Shown here piece after piece: positions 23,878 through 33,965 of a stretch of 64,000 nt of DNA; position 1 is the first letter of the stretch, and every line of letters begins with the position of its first letter. A program made the translations under genes and the position numbers. Origin of the DNA: Torymus aiolomorphi (taxonomy: Eukaryota; Arthropoda; Insecta; Hymenoptera; Torymidae); the NCBI GenBank assembly GCA_036365515.1, contig CM070874.1, positions 214,076,942 to 214,140,941 of the forward strand, given 5' to 3'. The notes beneath the pieces were generated by a model. The model did not search any database. It was not told where the DNA came from and worked only from the letters and a program-made list of their open reading frames with translations.

Positions 23878-25646
23878 AAGATTATCTGTTACAGGTGGAA
23901 TCATCAACCAGGAAAGAAGCCCCGAAGACAGCAATGTTTCCAAGGTGGGGGTACCGTACTGACCACAGTCGAGGCCGAGGAGACGTAAGGGGAGCTGGAA
24001 GAAGTGACTCAGCCTCACCAGAGACCAGATGCTACTCTTGCGGCCGTAATGGCCATCTGGCCAGAAACTGCCCCACACCCGGACAGAGGGTGTGCTATGT
24101 GTGTCAGAAATCTGGCCATGAAGCGAGAGAGTGTACAAGCCGAAAAAGAGAGGGGGAGCGACGGGATGAGATCCCAGAAAAGCGCTCAAAAGGAAGCAGT
24201 ACACGCCGAGAGACGGGAAGCGAGAGCCATCTGAGGGGCTCTTCGAGCAGAGCAGCTCGAGGTGGAAATGATCACCGATCGTCCAGTGGCAGAGGACGTG
24301 GCGGCAGAGGTGGTGGTGGCTGTGCTCCACCGGACTGGTCACTGATGACTGCCAGGGACGAGTACCAAGATGAAGATGAGCAGAAAGAGGGTAATGTAAT
24401 AAATAATTCTACAGTTAGTAATAAGAATAGAGCAGATAGTAACAAAGGTAATGTGATTGTTAAATTCATAGCTGACTCTGGAGCGACAGAGCATTTGAGT
24501 AGGACGGAATTGATATTTGAAAAGTTGGATGATAATATTAATCATACTCTGAGATGTGCTAATAAACGTAGTTCGCTAAAAACAGTAGGCTCGGGGTTAA
24601 TTAAATTCAGAACAGACAAAGGTGGTGAATTTGTATTAAAAGATGTTTTGTACTCGAAAGAATTGTCAGAGAATTTGTTATCACTAAGACAATTTGTTGA
24701 TCAGGTATTGCAGATCTACTTAGATAATAAAAAGATAAATATATATGACCCGTTGACTAAAGAAAGAATAGTATCAGGAATATACAAAAATCCCTTCTGG
24801 ATTATTAAATTAAAAGTAATTAAGAACAAAGATGAGATAAAAGAAAAATATATGTCGAGCGCATTAATTAGCAACGAAAGTAAAGAAAAAGGCTATAACA
24901 CTAGGAGTAAAAGTAAATTAAACTCAAACAAAAGTAGTCAACCGAGCGAGTCAGAAAAGGATAAGTCAGAATTTAAAGCTGTAGAAGCCTCAGACATAGT
25001 ATCTACAGGCAATAATAGGAAAGTACATAATGTTAATTTCAATTTAGATCAGGTTGAAATAGAGGAAGCAGATGTATTAAGTGAAGACAATGTAAATAAT
25101 GTAGAAGTTAGTAATGCCATGCGATGGCACATGCGTTTAACTCATGCGTCACGAAATTATTTGTTAGAGTTTGCTAAACAAAATCCTGAAGTGCTGAAAG
25201 AAGCAGATGTTAATGCGGAAAAGGGAATAGAGGAATGTGAGACGTGTCTGATAATGAAAAGTGTAAAACAACCGTTTAGTAAAATTAGAACAAGAGCAGA
25301 AAATCCACTACAAATTATTCATGCGGACACTATGGGACCAGTGAGTCCTGTGTCACATCCGAGCGATTACAAATTTATAGTAGTTTTTGTAGACGATTAT
25401 TCACGAGTAGCATTAGCATATCCAATGAAGCAAAAATCTGAAGTGCCAACTCACTTGAAAGAATGTATCACGAGCATGAGAAATATTATAGGTACAGATA
25501 ATAAGGTTTGTTACTTGAGAAGCGATCAAGGTACAGAGTTTGTTTGTAAAGAGACGATTAAAGTCTTGAAAGAGATAAATGGAATGAGATGGCTGGGGCA
25601 AAATTGCAACTGGCTTGTCCGGACACTCCGGAGCATAATGGGGTAG
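23859..25646 (+). pseudogene. gag-pol: copia gag knuckles, protease and integrase N-terminal and core (frameshifted)
   Basis: Opens with VPYSGLKDYLLQVESS. Then come two CCHC knuckles, CYSCGRNGHLARNC and CYVCQKSGHEAREC, and an RGG-rich basic stretch. The protease has active site FIADSGATEHLSR (about residue 205), and the GAG-pre-integrase HHCC domain has MRWHMRLTHAS...CETC. The integrase core shows the first two catalytic Asp, IIHADTMGPVSP and RSDQGTEFV. A frameshift near 25595 removes the third catalytic residue from this frame. Confidence 0.92.
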
Positions 25647-27800
25647 CAGAAAGGTTTAATCGGACTTTAAAAACAAAAGTTAGGTCAATGATGCTCGATT
25701 CAGGTTTGCCACCCAACATGTGGGACTTAGCAGTAAAAAAGGCAGTGTATGTGTATAATCGAACCCCACATCGTTCTATAGACATGAATATACCTCTTTG
25801 TAAGTTAACACCGAATTGTAGTTTTGATGTAAAGCAGCTCAAACGTTTTGGCTGCGTGAGTATATTTAAAATACCGAGAAACAATAATCATAAATTCGGA
25901 GAGCAGGCTTTAAGAGGTTATATGGTAGGCTATAAACCCACTGGGTTCATAATTTATGTAGCGGAAGAAAAGAAACTGTATGAGAGTAGGCACGTGAAAT
26001 TTCTGGAAAATAAAGTGTATAGGAGAAATAAAAAGAGGGGAACAGAGCTAGTGGATAAACGAAAAACCGGTGGAACAAGTAAGGCAGATGAATCTAGAGA
26101 AAAAGAAGTATTGTATACTATGCATGAAACGGAGGGAGAGTCTAGTGTAAAAATAAGCTCTGATTCTGAACTGAGAGAGAGAGACATAGCATATCACGCT
26201 CTTTTAGCTAAAATCCAGGGCGGTCCACAAACTTATCGTGAAGCGATCAACTCGACAGAGGGAGAAAATTGGAAAAGGGCGGCTGATTTAGAATTAAATT
26301 CACTTAAGGATAAAGGAGTGTTTGAAGTTATCAAAAGGGAAATCTTATTAATGGGAAAAACTAAAAGCAACATCTTAGACTCTAGGTGGATTTTTAAAAG
26401 AAAAATAGATGAAGCGGGTAATGTAAAATATAAAGCTAGATTAGTAATCAGGGGATTCAAAGACAAAAACAATTACGACTTAAGAGAAACATATGCGCTT
26501 GTCTCTCGATTGCCACTAGTTAGATCTTTTCTTGCTATAGCTAACAAAAATAAGTTGCACATGAAACAATTAGATGTAGAAACTGCGTTCTTATATGGAG
26601 AAATTGATGATGATATATATATGGAAATTCCAGAGGGAGTGACTATTAGTAGCGAAATCAGAAAGAACAATTTGTGGAAATTACATAAGTCACTATATGG
26701 TCTTAAAATCAGTCCGAAAAAATGGAATGATAAATTTACTCAAGTTGTAGAAAATTTAGGTTTCTAATCTAATTATCTTGATCAATGTTTGTTTCTGAAG
26801 TTCCAAGGGACAGATCTTTATCTTACTGTATGTAGATGATATTCGAATAATGGGAAATGATGAGTGTGATATCAGACATACTGTAAACAAATTAAATGAG
26901 TCATTTGTTATTAAAAATCTGGGTCAGCCAAAGGAATTTTTGGGAATAAAGATAGAAAGAGATGAGATTAGTCAAAAGTTGATATTAAGTCAAGAAAAGT
27001 TTATAACAAACATGGTTAAGAAATTTGGATTTGAAAACACTCATTCGGTAGCAATGCCCATGATAACGAGTCAGGTAGCAAATAGAGAAAGGAAAAATAG
27101 AGAGGAGGACAAAGAAAACCTCATTCTGGTCCCTAATAGAATATACAGGAAGTGGTAGGATCACTGCTATATCTGGAAAATTGCACTAGGCCTGATATAT
27201 CCTACGCGGTAAATATTGAGCAGACACCAAATTGCTCCCACAAACTTAGAATGGAACATGGCAAAGAGGGTGATGCAGTATTTGTCTGGTACTAAGCACT
27301 ACGGATTAACGTATGAAGCCAAGTCAGAAGGACTGATAGTTTACTCAGACTCGAGTCTCTCTGATTGCAAAAACTCACTTACTACGTGTGGTTTTGTTAT
27401 AAACCTTGATGGTGATGCTGTAGCGTGGAGAACTCACAAACAAGCAAGTGTTGCACTGTCCACTTGCCAAGCAGAATATGTTGCAATGAGTGACGCTTGC
27501 CAAGATGTGGTGTCATTGCACAATTCAGTTAAGTTCATTATAGGACGAAACTTGTACCCCATAACAGTTTTCTGGGACAATATGGCAACACAAGCGTGTG
27601 CAAAGTCAAATGGTGGCAATAAATTAAGATACATGGTGGACAGAAGACATCATTATGTCAAAGAATGTATTAATAATAATTATATACAAATAAGTTGGGT
27701 AGAATCTAAAGAACAGTTGGCAGATATTTTTACTAAGGCTCTGGAGAAAAATCTGCATAAAAAACTAACTTGTAATATACTTAATACGAAAGATATGTAA
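25589..27800 (+). pseudogene. pol: copia integrase C-terminus, reverse transcriptase and RNase H (broken)
   Basis: The 25589 frame begins with the integrase catalytic Glu (PEHNGVAERFNRTL), followed by GLPPNMWDLAVKKAVYVYNR. The copia RT follows with WIFKRKIDEAGNVKYKARLV, motif A MKQLDVETAFLYGEI and LHKSLYGLKISP. A stop at 26765-26767 cuts it. The YVDDI motif C is at about 26828-26845 in another frame that continues to 27158 (KEFLGIKIERD). After another break the RNase H stays open at 27216-27800: YSDSSLSDCKNSLTT, STCQAEYVAMSDA and WDNMATQACAKS. At least three frame disruptions are present. Confidence 0.92.
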
Positions 27801-27988
27801 CTGATTGTTCTGTTCACAGGTAAAAGAGAGAATTGGGATAAGGAGGAAAAAGAGAACTGGGACGACGAATGATTCCGAAGAAGACTGAATAAGGCGGTCA
27901 AGCAAATATTTCACAGAATCAAGAAGACTGAAAATAGAGTCATATTGTAATAATAATAGTTTTAAGTATTGATTAACGAGATGCAACT

Positions 27989-27997
27989 GAGAGAGGG
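27989..27997 (+). other. copia polypurine tract
   Basis: The purine run (A)GAGAGAGGG lies immediately upstream of the 3' LTR TGTTGAGG, the expected place for plus-strand priming. Confidence 0.75.
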
Positions 27998-28324
27998 TGT
28001 TGAGGTTTGTGCAGTGAGCATCGCGTTAGAACAGTTGAAGGTAGATGAGGGGAGGGGCGCAGAGCGCAAGAGCGAGCGCCGAGCGAGAGGCGGTTAGTCG
28101 GCTCTATTCCGTTCACTTAGTGAGACGTGTCTACCCGTGTGCAGGGTTACCAGATGGCGATCTTCTATGCTTTTTACTCACGTACAAGTGACGTCATATT
28201 CTTTGAGAGTAAGTGAGACAAAAAGTCGCCATCTGGCAACCCTGCCCGTGTGTAAGAGAGTGAATAAAGCCTTTTCCATCTGAATAGTTTTTTATTGCGT
28301 TTACCTACCAACCTACTCCTAACA
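27998..28324 (+). repeat. copia 3' LTR (interrupted by a MITE)
   Basis: TGTTGAGG...CTCCTAACA. Without the 103-bp MITE and its duplication it is 216 bp and aligns end to end with the 5' LTR. AATAAA lies near 28263. Confidence 0.95.
28142..28244. mobile_element. 103-bp hAT-type MITE in the 3' LTR
   Basis: The 19-bp terminal inverted repeats CAGGGTTACCAGATGGCGA and TCGCCATCTGGCAACCCTG differ by one base. The flanking 8-bp duplication is CCCGTGTG (28134-28141, 28245-28252). The family differs from the MITE in the 5' LTR and is absent from the 5' LTR at the matching position. Confidence 0.95.
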
Positions 28325-28819
28325 TTTTATTTTTCTTGGAGTTTTCAGTAACTGTACATACACAAAAGTTGAACAACATGAATTTCAAAATCTGGTAAAT
28401 GTCGTCGAACAATGTTCATAAATGTTTCGATAACATCGTCAAGTAAAAAATCATTAATAGACATTATATTGGAAATGACTTGATTAATATTTATTGCAGA
28501 ATTACATACATCAAGTGTTTCTTCACATTCTTCATTACTTAAAGCAGAATGTGGGCCATTAGAAGTTTCTTTGGATTTTTTAATATTTAACTTAGAAATT
28601 TGGTCCATATTATTTCTTTTCCGAGATCCAATAGCAGACATTTTTTGCAACTGCTTTCTCATTTTAGTAAGTATGGAATTTTTCTTTATTGTAGATTGGG
28701 AAGACTTCAAATCTACGTTAGCATGAGTTTCTGCAACACCATCGGTATAGTATGATTCATGCATATTCACATTATTAATGACAGTCAAATCGATTTTCTT
28801 AGGCTCAGATTTTGTTTTA
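28325..28819 (-). pseudogene. Linker and N-terminal part of the Ulp1-like domain
   Basis: Minus strand, open from 28788 to 28345. It runs from a basic linker (RKQLQKMSAIGSRKRNNMDQ) to NDFLLDDVIETFMNIVRRHL, which resembles the entry helix of Ulp1-like domains. A frameshift near 28365 leads to YVQLLKTPRKIKHIQIVGG, which crosses the copia insertion point into 20414 and downstream. It joins the YqaJ-like block upstream and the protease core, supporting a single polyprotein-like gene. Confidence 0.65.
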
Positions 28820-28823
28820 TGTG

Positions 28824-29720
28824 CTACCGGTTTGACGTTGTTATTGTTTTGTAATGCTTTTTTAGCAACTCGAGCTGCAGCTCGATTTTCTTTTTCAGTT
28901 TTAGCTTTTGATGATAAGTGGGCTCTTTCATAGGCATCTTTCTACGTACGCGACTATCAACAATTTCTGGTAATAAACATTCTATGTAAAATCTTGTCAA
29001 CTTGGGCTCCATTTTAATCCCCCAAAATTGTTTGTCATACTCTTTCCTTACACTATGAATGCCTTTTGGAGTATATAGAATGAACAAGCAATAATTCCTT
29101 TGACTGATATGGAGAGATCGTTGAACTTGATAATAATATGAATGTTTTCTATTTAATTTTTTAACATTTGTTGGATGAAAAATATCTCTAATATGCTTTA
29201 TTTGTTTAATTGCTTGTAAGCCTGTCAACTCTCGAGCAGTATATGGCGATTTTATTTCAAACATTCCATCTTTTCCTATTTTTCCATCTAAACTTGCACC
29301 TAAGTATGGTTTTTTATTGTCGATTAATAAACCAGCTGGTTCGATTTTAACATTCATTTTCTTTTCTACTAAAGGAATAGCAACTTTCTGTTTGTCATGG
29401 CCATATTGTAGCTGAGGTAAATCTAATGGGATGTGGTACAATATGTCCTTAACAGTCCCTGCACAGGATGTAGAATCTCGTAATTTGCAAATTAAACCAA
29501 ATTTAGATGCTGTCAACAGCTTTCGTCTTCTTTCATAACACCCATCTGATTCATTTTGTTTAACAGTATTTTTTTCTATTTCATCTCGATTGTTTCTATC
29601 CGTTTCTAACTGTTGAAAGTGATTACGGACTAACTCATCATACACTTCTTTTGAAACATCAGGCTCCTGATGGTTATCTCCATATTCTTTCTTGTCGTCT
29701 TTAAACGCTACTGTCTTTTT
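28824..29720 (-). pseudogene. YqaJ-type (PD-(D/E)XK) nuclease domain
   Basis: Minus strand. An open frame of about 270 residues carries the YqaJ/lambda-exonuclease-like signature in order: RRKLLTASKFG (entry Arg and TAS-FG), PYLGASLDG (catalytic Asp), FEIKSPYTA (Glu-x-Lys) and KHSYYYQVQRSLHIS (Tyr-Gln). The C-terminus shows IECLLPEIVDSR. Such nucleases occur in phages and as accessory domains of some eukaryotic DNA transposons (ISL2EU types are known to carry YqaJ). The upstream end continues in this frame to about 29720 (FKDDKKEYGDNHQEPDVSKE). A frameshift separates it from the transposase block. Confidence 0.85.
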
Positions 29721-31246
29721 TTTCCTTGCCTTTTGGCTGAGATAATAATTTATTCCCTAATATTTTAATTTGATGCTGTGCCTCTGCGTAAATAGCAACA
29801 TCAAAATCTTCATCGATATAGCCACTTAATGTTTCATATACAGATCCTGTATTATATTGTATTGCTCCAACCAAACACCTAATATAATAAGAATCTGCGA
29901 AAGCGTGATTAGTACGTTTCCCGTCGACATATTTTGCGATTTGAGAATTGAAGTTTTCTGCAGCATTCGTTGTCACTTTACGCAATAAACTTTCAGTATA
30001 GCAACTTACTTTTTTAACTGCTTCTTCTATACTGTCATAAATACGGCAAGCCTTTAAAACTGGAATGAAATTCTTTTCATTTTTGCGTTTAGATCAATTC
30101 AAATCTCGACTCTTGCAATATTTATGTTGCCCATAAACGTGATTCACAACATTTAAAATATCTCGTTGGAGCTCTTTTACTTTCTCTTTGTGTGGACAAT
30201 TTTGTTTTATACGTTGATTTATGTGAAACATTATTGCTTTACGAACTTTAAAAGCTGATTTTTTAATATATTCTCTAAAATTGAAAATGTTACCACTTAC
30301 TGCATATCGATTGATTTTACTTTTAGAAGCATGCATCTACAATCTGATTGCACATATTTCGAAATAAATGATTGTAACAATATAATCTACCAACACGTAC
30401 ACCGTATTTTCCGTATACGTCATTTTTTATCAAAGCATTGTACGTAGCACTGTCTCCATCACCAATGTTTGTTTTATATGTTAAATTGTGCGTTTCTACA
30501 CTCTTTTGAAAACTTTTTAAAATACAATCGGTTTCCATGCTGGAAGAACTTTGTTTATAGCTCCAATTTTTTAAGCATCTATGTGCTCGTGGTTTTCTTT
30601 ATAATTTTGCGGCTTTGAAACGCGTTAAACAGAACTTCTGCCGGATTTCAACACTCAATACTTTCTTTATTTCAACGCCAATAATAACGCCAACGCAGAG
30701 TAAAGAGTCATGTTTCCCAGATCTATAACTTCGTTTACCATAGCCACCGTCTCCTTCAACTTCTATCCATGTTCCCATCTATCCATTATTAATACCATTA
30801 ATAATATGCCTTTTTTCGATAGCAATCTGCCTCTCTATTTCTCCAGCTTTCTTCATTTCATCGTTTGCTGCTTGTTCTATAATAGGCACCAGTGATTTTC
30901 TAAGCTTTATATAAGTTGATGGCGACATACACGATATGTTCATTCCCGCACATAGTTGCTTAAGGTCTTCATAACCCGTTCCATTAACAACAGTTGCTAA
31001 TACGCTCATTTTATTGATAGGGAAACTCTTATGTTTTTCTACCTCGGAGGAAATCCACTGTTGAAATTTGCAATTAGTGCATTCAAAAAAAAATTTTGTG
31101 CCTAAACCTTTTTCTACTGAATCTGTGGCATTAATATCAGAAGCAGAACATTTAGTAAAAGAATGTTTTCTGTAAAGATCAATGAATGACTGAAAAAAAT
31201 AATTAATATTGACAATTCTCCTGCCTTTTAAGTCTAAGCCATTCAA
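29701..31246 (-). pseudogene. Mutator-like DDE transposase (broken)
   Basis: Minus strand, pieces 31246-30779, 30778-30323, 30336-30094 and 30093-29701. Recognisable in order: KFFFECTNCKFQQWI with a CxxC; IVNGTGYEDLKQLCAGMNI-type segment; GDGGYGKRSYRSG (first catalytic Asp region, normally DGTW); METDCILKSF then NIGDGDSATYNAL (second Asp, GDGDS); RLYCYNHLFRNMCNQI (Cys/His); and TTNAAENFNSQIAKYVDGKR (Glu region), followed by FADSYYIRCLVGAIQYNTG. These fit the animal Mutator-like transposase family. Stops at 30779 and near 30600, a frameshift near 30330 and one near 29700 inactivate it. Confidence 0.8.
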
Positions 31247-31257
31247 AATATTAGTGC

Positions 31258-31717
31258 TTATACTAGAAATCGCAGCTGTTTGATGTTCAGCAGTATAATC
31301 TTCTGCACAGTTGCAAACAACGTTCTTGACATGTAGAGTATCTTCGTTTTCAACGTCTGCAATCTCATTCTGAAAATTAAGATTTGTTGCTGTATCGAAT
31401 ACTTACTTATTTCGACTATTACAAAACTAGAAATCGCAGCTCTTTCTTTAGAGAAATATAGAGTATCTTCGTTTTCAAAGTCTGCAATTTTATTCTCAAC
31501 ATTAACTTTTGTTGCTGTATCTAATACTTGGTTATTTCGATTAGTGCAGTCACTATTAGCATTATTGTCATTTTGAAATTGATAAAAAAAAATATCGTGA
31601 GCGATATTATTCACAGAACTTTCCTCATTATTGCATTCTTGAAACATTTTTATAATTTCTGTGATGTTATCATTTGGAGTTAACTCTTGACTTGCACATC
31701 TTTTTGCCAATAAACTG
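31258..31717 (-). pseudogene. N-terminal region of the Mutator-like gene, with internal duplication and an inferred splice acceptor
   Basis: Minus-strand frame of acidic Asn-rich sequence (SQELTPNDNITEIIKMFQEC). It is preceded by a good 3' splice site, a T-run then CAG|ACGAGAC at 31717/31718, so at least one upstream exon existed. That side is now cut off by the TIR element at 31818. The exon carries a tandem duplication of about 165 bp (31264-31428 and 31429-31590), repeating ENEDTLYFSKERAAISSF-type codons. I recognise no domain here. Confidence 0.5.
31264..31590. repeat. 165-bp tandem duplication
   Basis: CTAGAAATCGCAGCT begins each copy (31264 and 31429), and TAGAGTATCTTCGTTTTCAA then GTTGCTGTATC recur in order. 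The copies differ at about 10-15% of positions. Confidence 0.8.
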
Positions 31718-31817
31718 TCTCGTCTGAAAAAAAAATTTGTAATTTTCAAATATAACATCAAAGTCGGGTACATATATTGTGAAGCTTTGTTAAAGCAATT
31801 ATAATCATCCAACTGTA

Positions 31818-32850
31818 GGGGAAGGCGGGGAACAATGGGCACCTAATCTTTAAGAGGCTAGACAAAAAAACGTATCGACTTTTATAAGATCTACAAGAAA
31901 CAGAGTTCTAGTAAAATATCTCAAGAATCTATTACAATAAGTATATATACTTTATGCAATTATTTTGTTACGACAAATAAAAAATTGAATATTTGAAAGT
32001 GCACTATTTTAACCCACTGGCGGGACATTTTGACACACCGGGGGGCAAGACTGGGTACACAGAACACGATGGTAGACTTGTCTTGATACACGCTGCGAAA
32101 TTCGTGTATACTAGCGTTAATCAGCGCGCTACGCGCGCCACTGTTTCGTCTTTTGTTTCTCTCCTTTCGAGATTCGAGACGGATTCGATTATTCGAGATT
32201 TCTAGATCGTTCGAGGGCAAAATAGATTATCTCGAATGCTCAATTTATATAAGGGATACTAAGTTGTTTAAAATTTTATTTAAAATTGACAAGGTACCAG
32301 TATCAATACGTCCAAGCTATTATTAATACAAATTTTTATGAAATAATTAAAAAATATTAAAATTTTACAATAACAACAAATATTTTTTTTTTAAATCTCT
32401 GTTACAAATATATTAATTTGTAAGGCTGAAATGTAAATAATGAAGTAAAAGTAAGTTAACTAAATGACTGGAACAACGTCTTTGGGAGTTATGATACCGC
32501 CCCTATTTGCATGTGGCCTGTTTGCCCCACTAAGGGTGCCCACAGTGCCCCGTTTATAAAAAATAAAAAACATAAATCGAAAGGAAAAAATCTAACATTT
32601 TGAATAGTACCACTCTCAAAACATGAAAATCTCATTTTCCTGTTTAATTTCGAACAGAGAAATACAGCAATACACGATATTTTTTGCTCCGAAAATTGTA
32701 TACTAAGTTTCTCCTCGGTTCTTTTACTATTAAAATACTTCAGATCCTTTTTTTACATATTACACACATTTCGCGTTATAAGGACCATTATAAATAAAAA
32801 AAGATCAGATGCTCAATTGACCGCCTGGCCCAATGTGCCCCGCTCTATTC
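31818..32850. mobile_element. Non-autonomous TIR element with repeated terminal motifs
   Basis: It is bounded by TA at 31816-31817 and 32851-32852. The left end GGGGAAGGCGGGGAACAATG pairs with a right end reading, on the other strand, GAATAGAGCGGGGCACATTG: 16 of 25 positions match, with a strong GCGGGG-AC-A-TGGGC core. The same motif recurs inside, inverted at about 32529-32565 (GGTGCCCACAGTGCCCCG) and a weaker direct copy near 32037-32060. No coding sequence is recognised. Tc1/mariner-like by TA, but the family is uncertain. Confidence 0.65.
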
Positions 32851-32852
32851 TA

Positions 32853-33344
32853 CTAGAAAAACATATCGATATACTTCGTATAAGTATTTGTTTGTGTTTA
32901 ATCCTTCTCTTCAGGGTCAAAACCGTCTCATAATACCATTTCTAGAAACTTTGACTCTATGCTTGCTTTCAATTTATTTTTAAGTAGTGACACCTGCAGT
33001 AAATTGCGATCGACCTCAGCAAAGTGAGGGCTGCAATACGCGATCGGCGCGTAACATGAAAAAATTCGATAAACAAGAATGTGCGTGGTAGTTTCCAGAC
33101 GGAAGGGAATGTGGCGTTTTGTACCCAAAAGTTATAGAGTAAACACAATGTTTTCAGCATTCAATTATTTTTTTCAATAAATCATACAATGGTTTGTACT
33201 TTGATAGTTTTGAAATATCACCTGTTAAATCAGATCACATAAATCGTTTGCGTAAAAATTGTAAATCATTTCGTTGAAATATTGTTCAGCTTCAGTATGA
33301 TACATCCGATGTATGTGGTCAATATTGTATTATGCTCTTAAGCT
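32853..33344. other. Unassigned spacer
   Basis: Mixed-composition DNA. A 60-residue minus frame around 32969-33160 (VQNATFPSVWKLPR) weakly resembles a LINE RT segment, but nothing around it supports that. No feature is called. Confidence 0.3.
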
Positions 33345-33865
33345 ATATATGAGGCGTTTCACGTCAGCTCTCCAGGCGCAGCGCGCGAGCGCGAAATCAT
33401 GCTGTTTTCAGCTTGTGTTTGAAGGGCTAAGATGTATCTAAAAAAAATAATCCCCAAGTGATTTCGATGTATTTTTTCCTCAGCTTTCCGATGATGCTAT
33501 TAGTTTCCCAAAATTTTTCAATTATAACCTCAAAAAAACATAAAACGTGTTATATCTCAAAAACTATATTTTTAATATTTTTTTTTACCTGCTAGATCGA
33601 AAGAGGAGGAAATTTTACATGGATATAGCCTTTTTCTACATAGGGGTTTTTTGATTTTTTCGAGATATTATTCAAGAAATACTTAGAATTGAAAAGTTTT
33701 GAGAAACTTATAGCACCATCGGAAAGCTGAGGAAAAAATACATCGAAATCACTTGGGGATTATTTTTTTTAGATACATCTTAGCCCTTCAAACACAAGCT
33801 GAAAACAGCGTGATTTCGCGCTCGCGCGCCGCGCCTGGAGAGCTGACGTGAAAAGCCTCATATAT
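33345..33865. mobile_element. Foldback/MITE-like element with ~177-bp inverted arms
   Basis: The left arm 33345-33521 and right arm 33689-33865 are inverted copies with roughly 8 mismatches, both ending ATATATGAGGC. The arms share CACGTCAGCTCTCCAGGCGC and CCCCAAGTGATTTCGATG. A 167-bp centre separates them. No coding sequence. Flanking TATAT-rich sequence hides any target duplication. Confidence 0.88.
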
Positions 33866-33913
33866 TGTAGACTTCTTGATTTCACTGTTTTGAGGTTACG
33901 TTGGACCAATGCC

Positions 33914-33965
33914 GCAGTAATACCAGCAATCGTATTTGTATACAAATGACGGTATTACCGCGGAT
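33914..33965. repeat. Imperfect ~50-bp palindrome
   Basis: CCGCAGTAATACC pairs with GGTATTACCGCGG around a perfect 14-mer core ATTTGTATACAAAT. It can form a hairpin. It may be the tip of a small palindromic MITE. CGCGGTAAT recurs at about 36463-36490. Confidence 0.6.

Larger units (their letters stand above)
20415..28324 (+). mobile_element. Ty1/copia retrotransposon, full-length, inactive
   Basis: The element is bounded by LTRs starting TGTTGAGG and ending CCAACA or CTAACA, and by a perfect 5-bp target-site duplication TTTTA (20410-20414, 28325-28329). Inside are an initiator-tRNA-Met half-molecule primer site, a long leader with an intron, gag with two knuckles, protease, integrase, RT and RNase H in copia order, and a purine tract. 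LTR difference outside the MITEs is about nine substitutions and one indel over about 217 bp (about 4%). It interrupts the Ulp1-like domain of a minus-strand transposon gene. Confidence 0.96.

Noticed and set aside
32928..33160. LINE RT fragment suggested by FPSVWK
   Set aside because: Only a six-residue resemblance. No flanking RT motifs in either direction.
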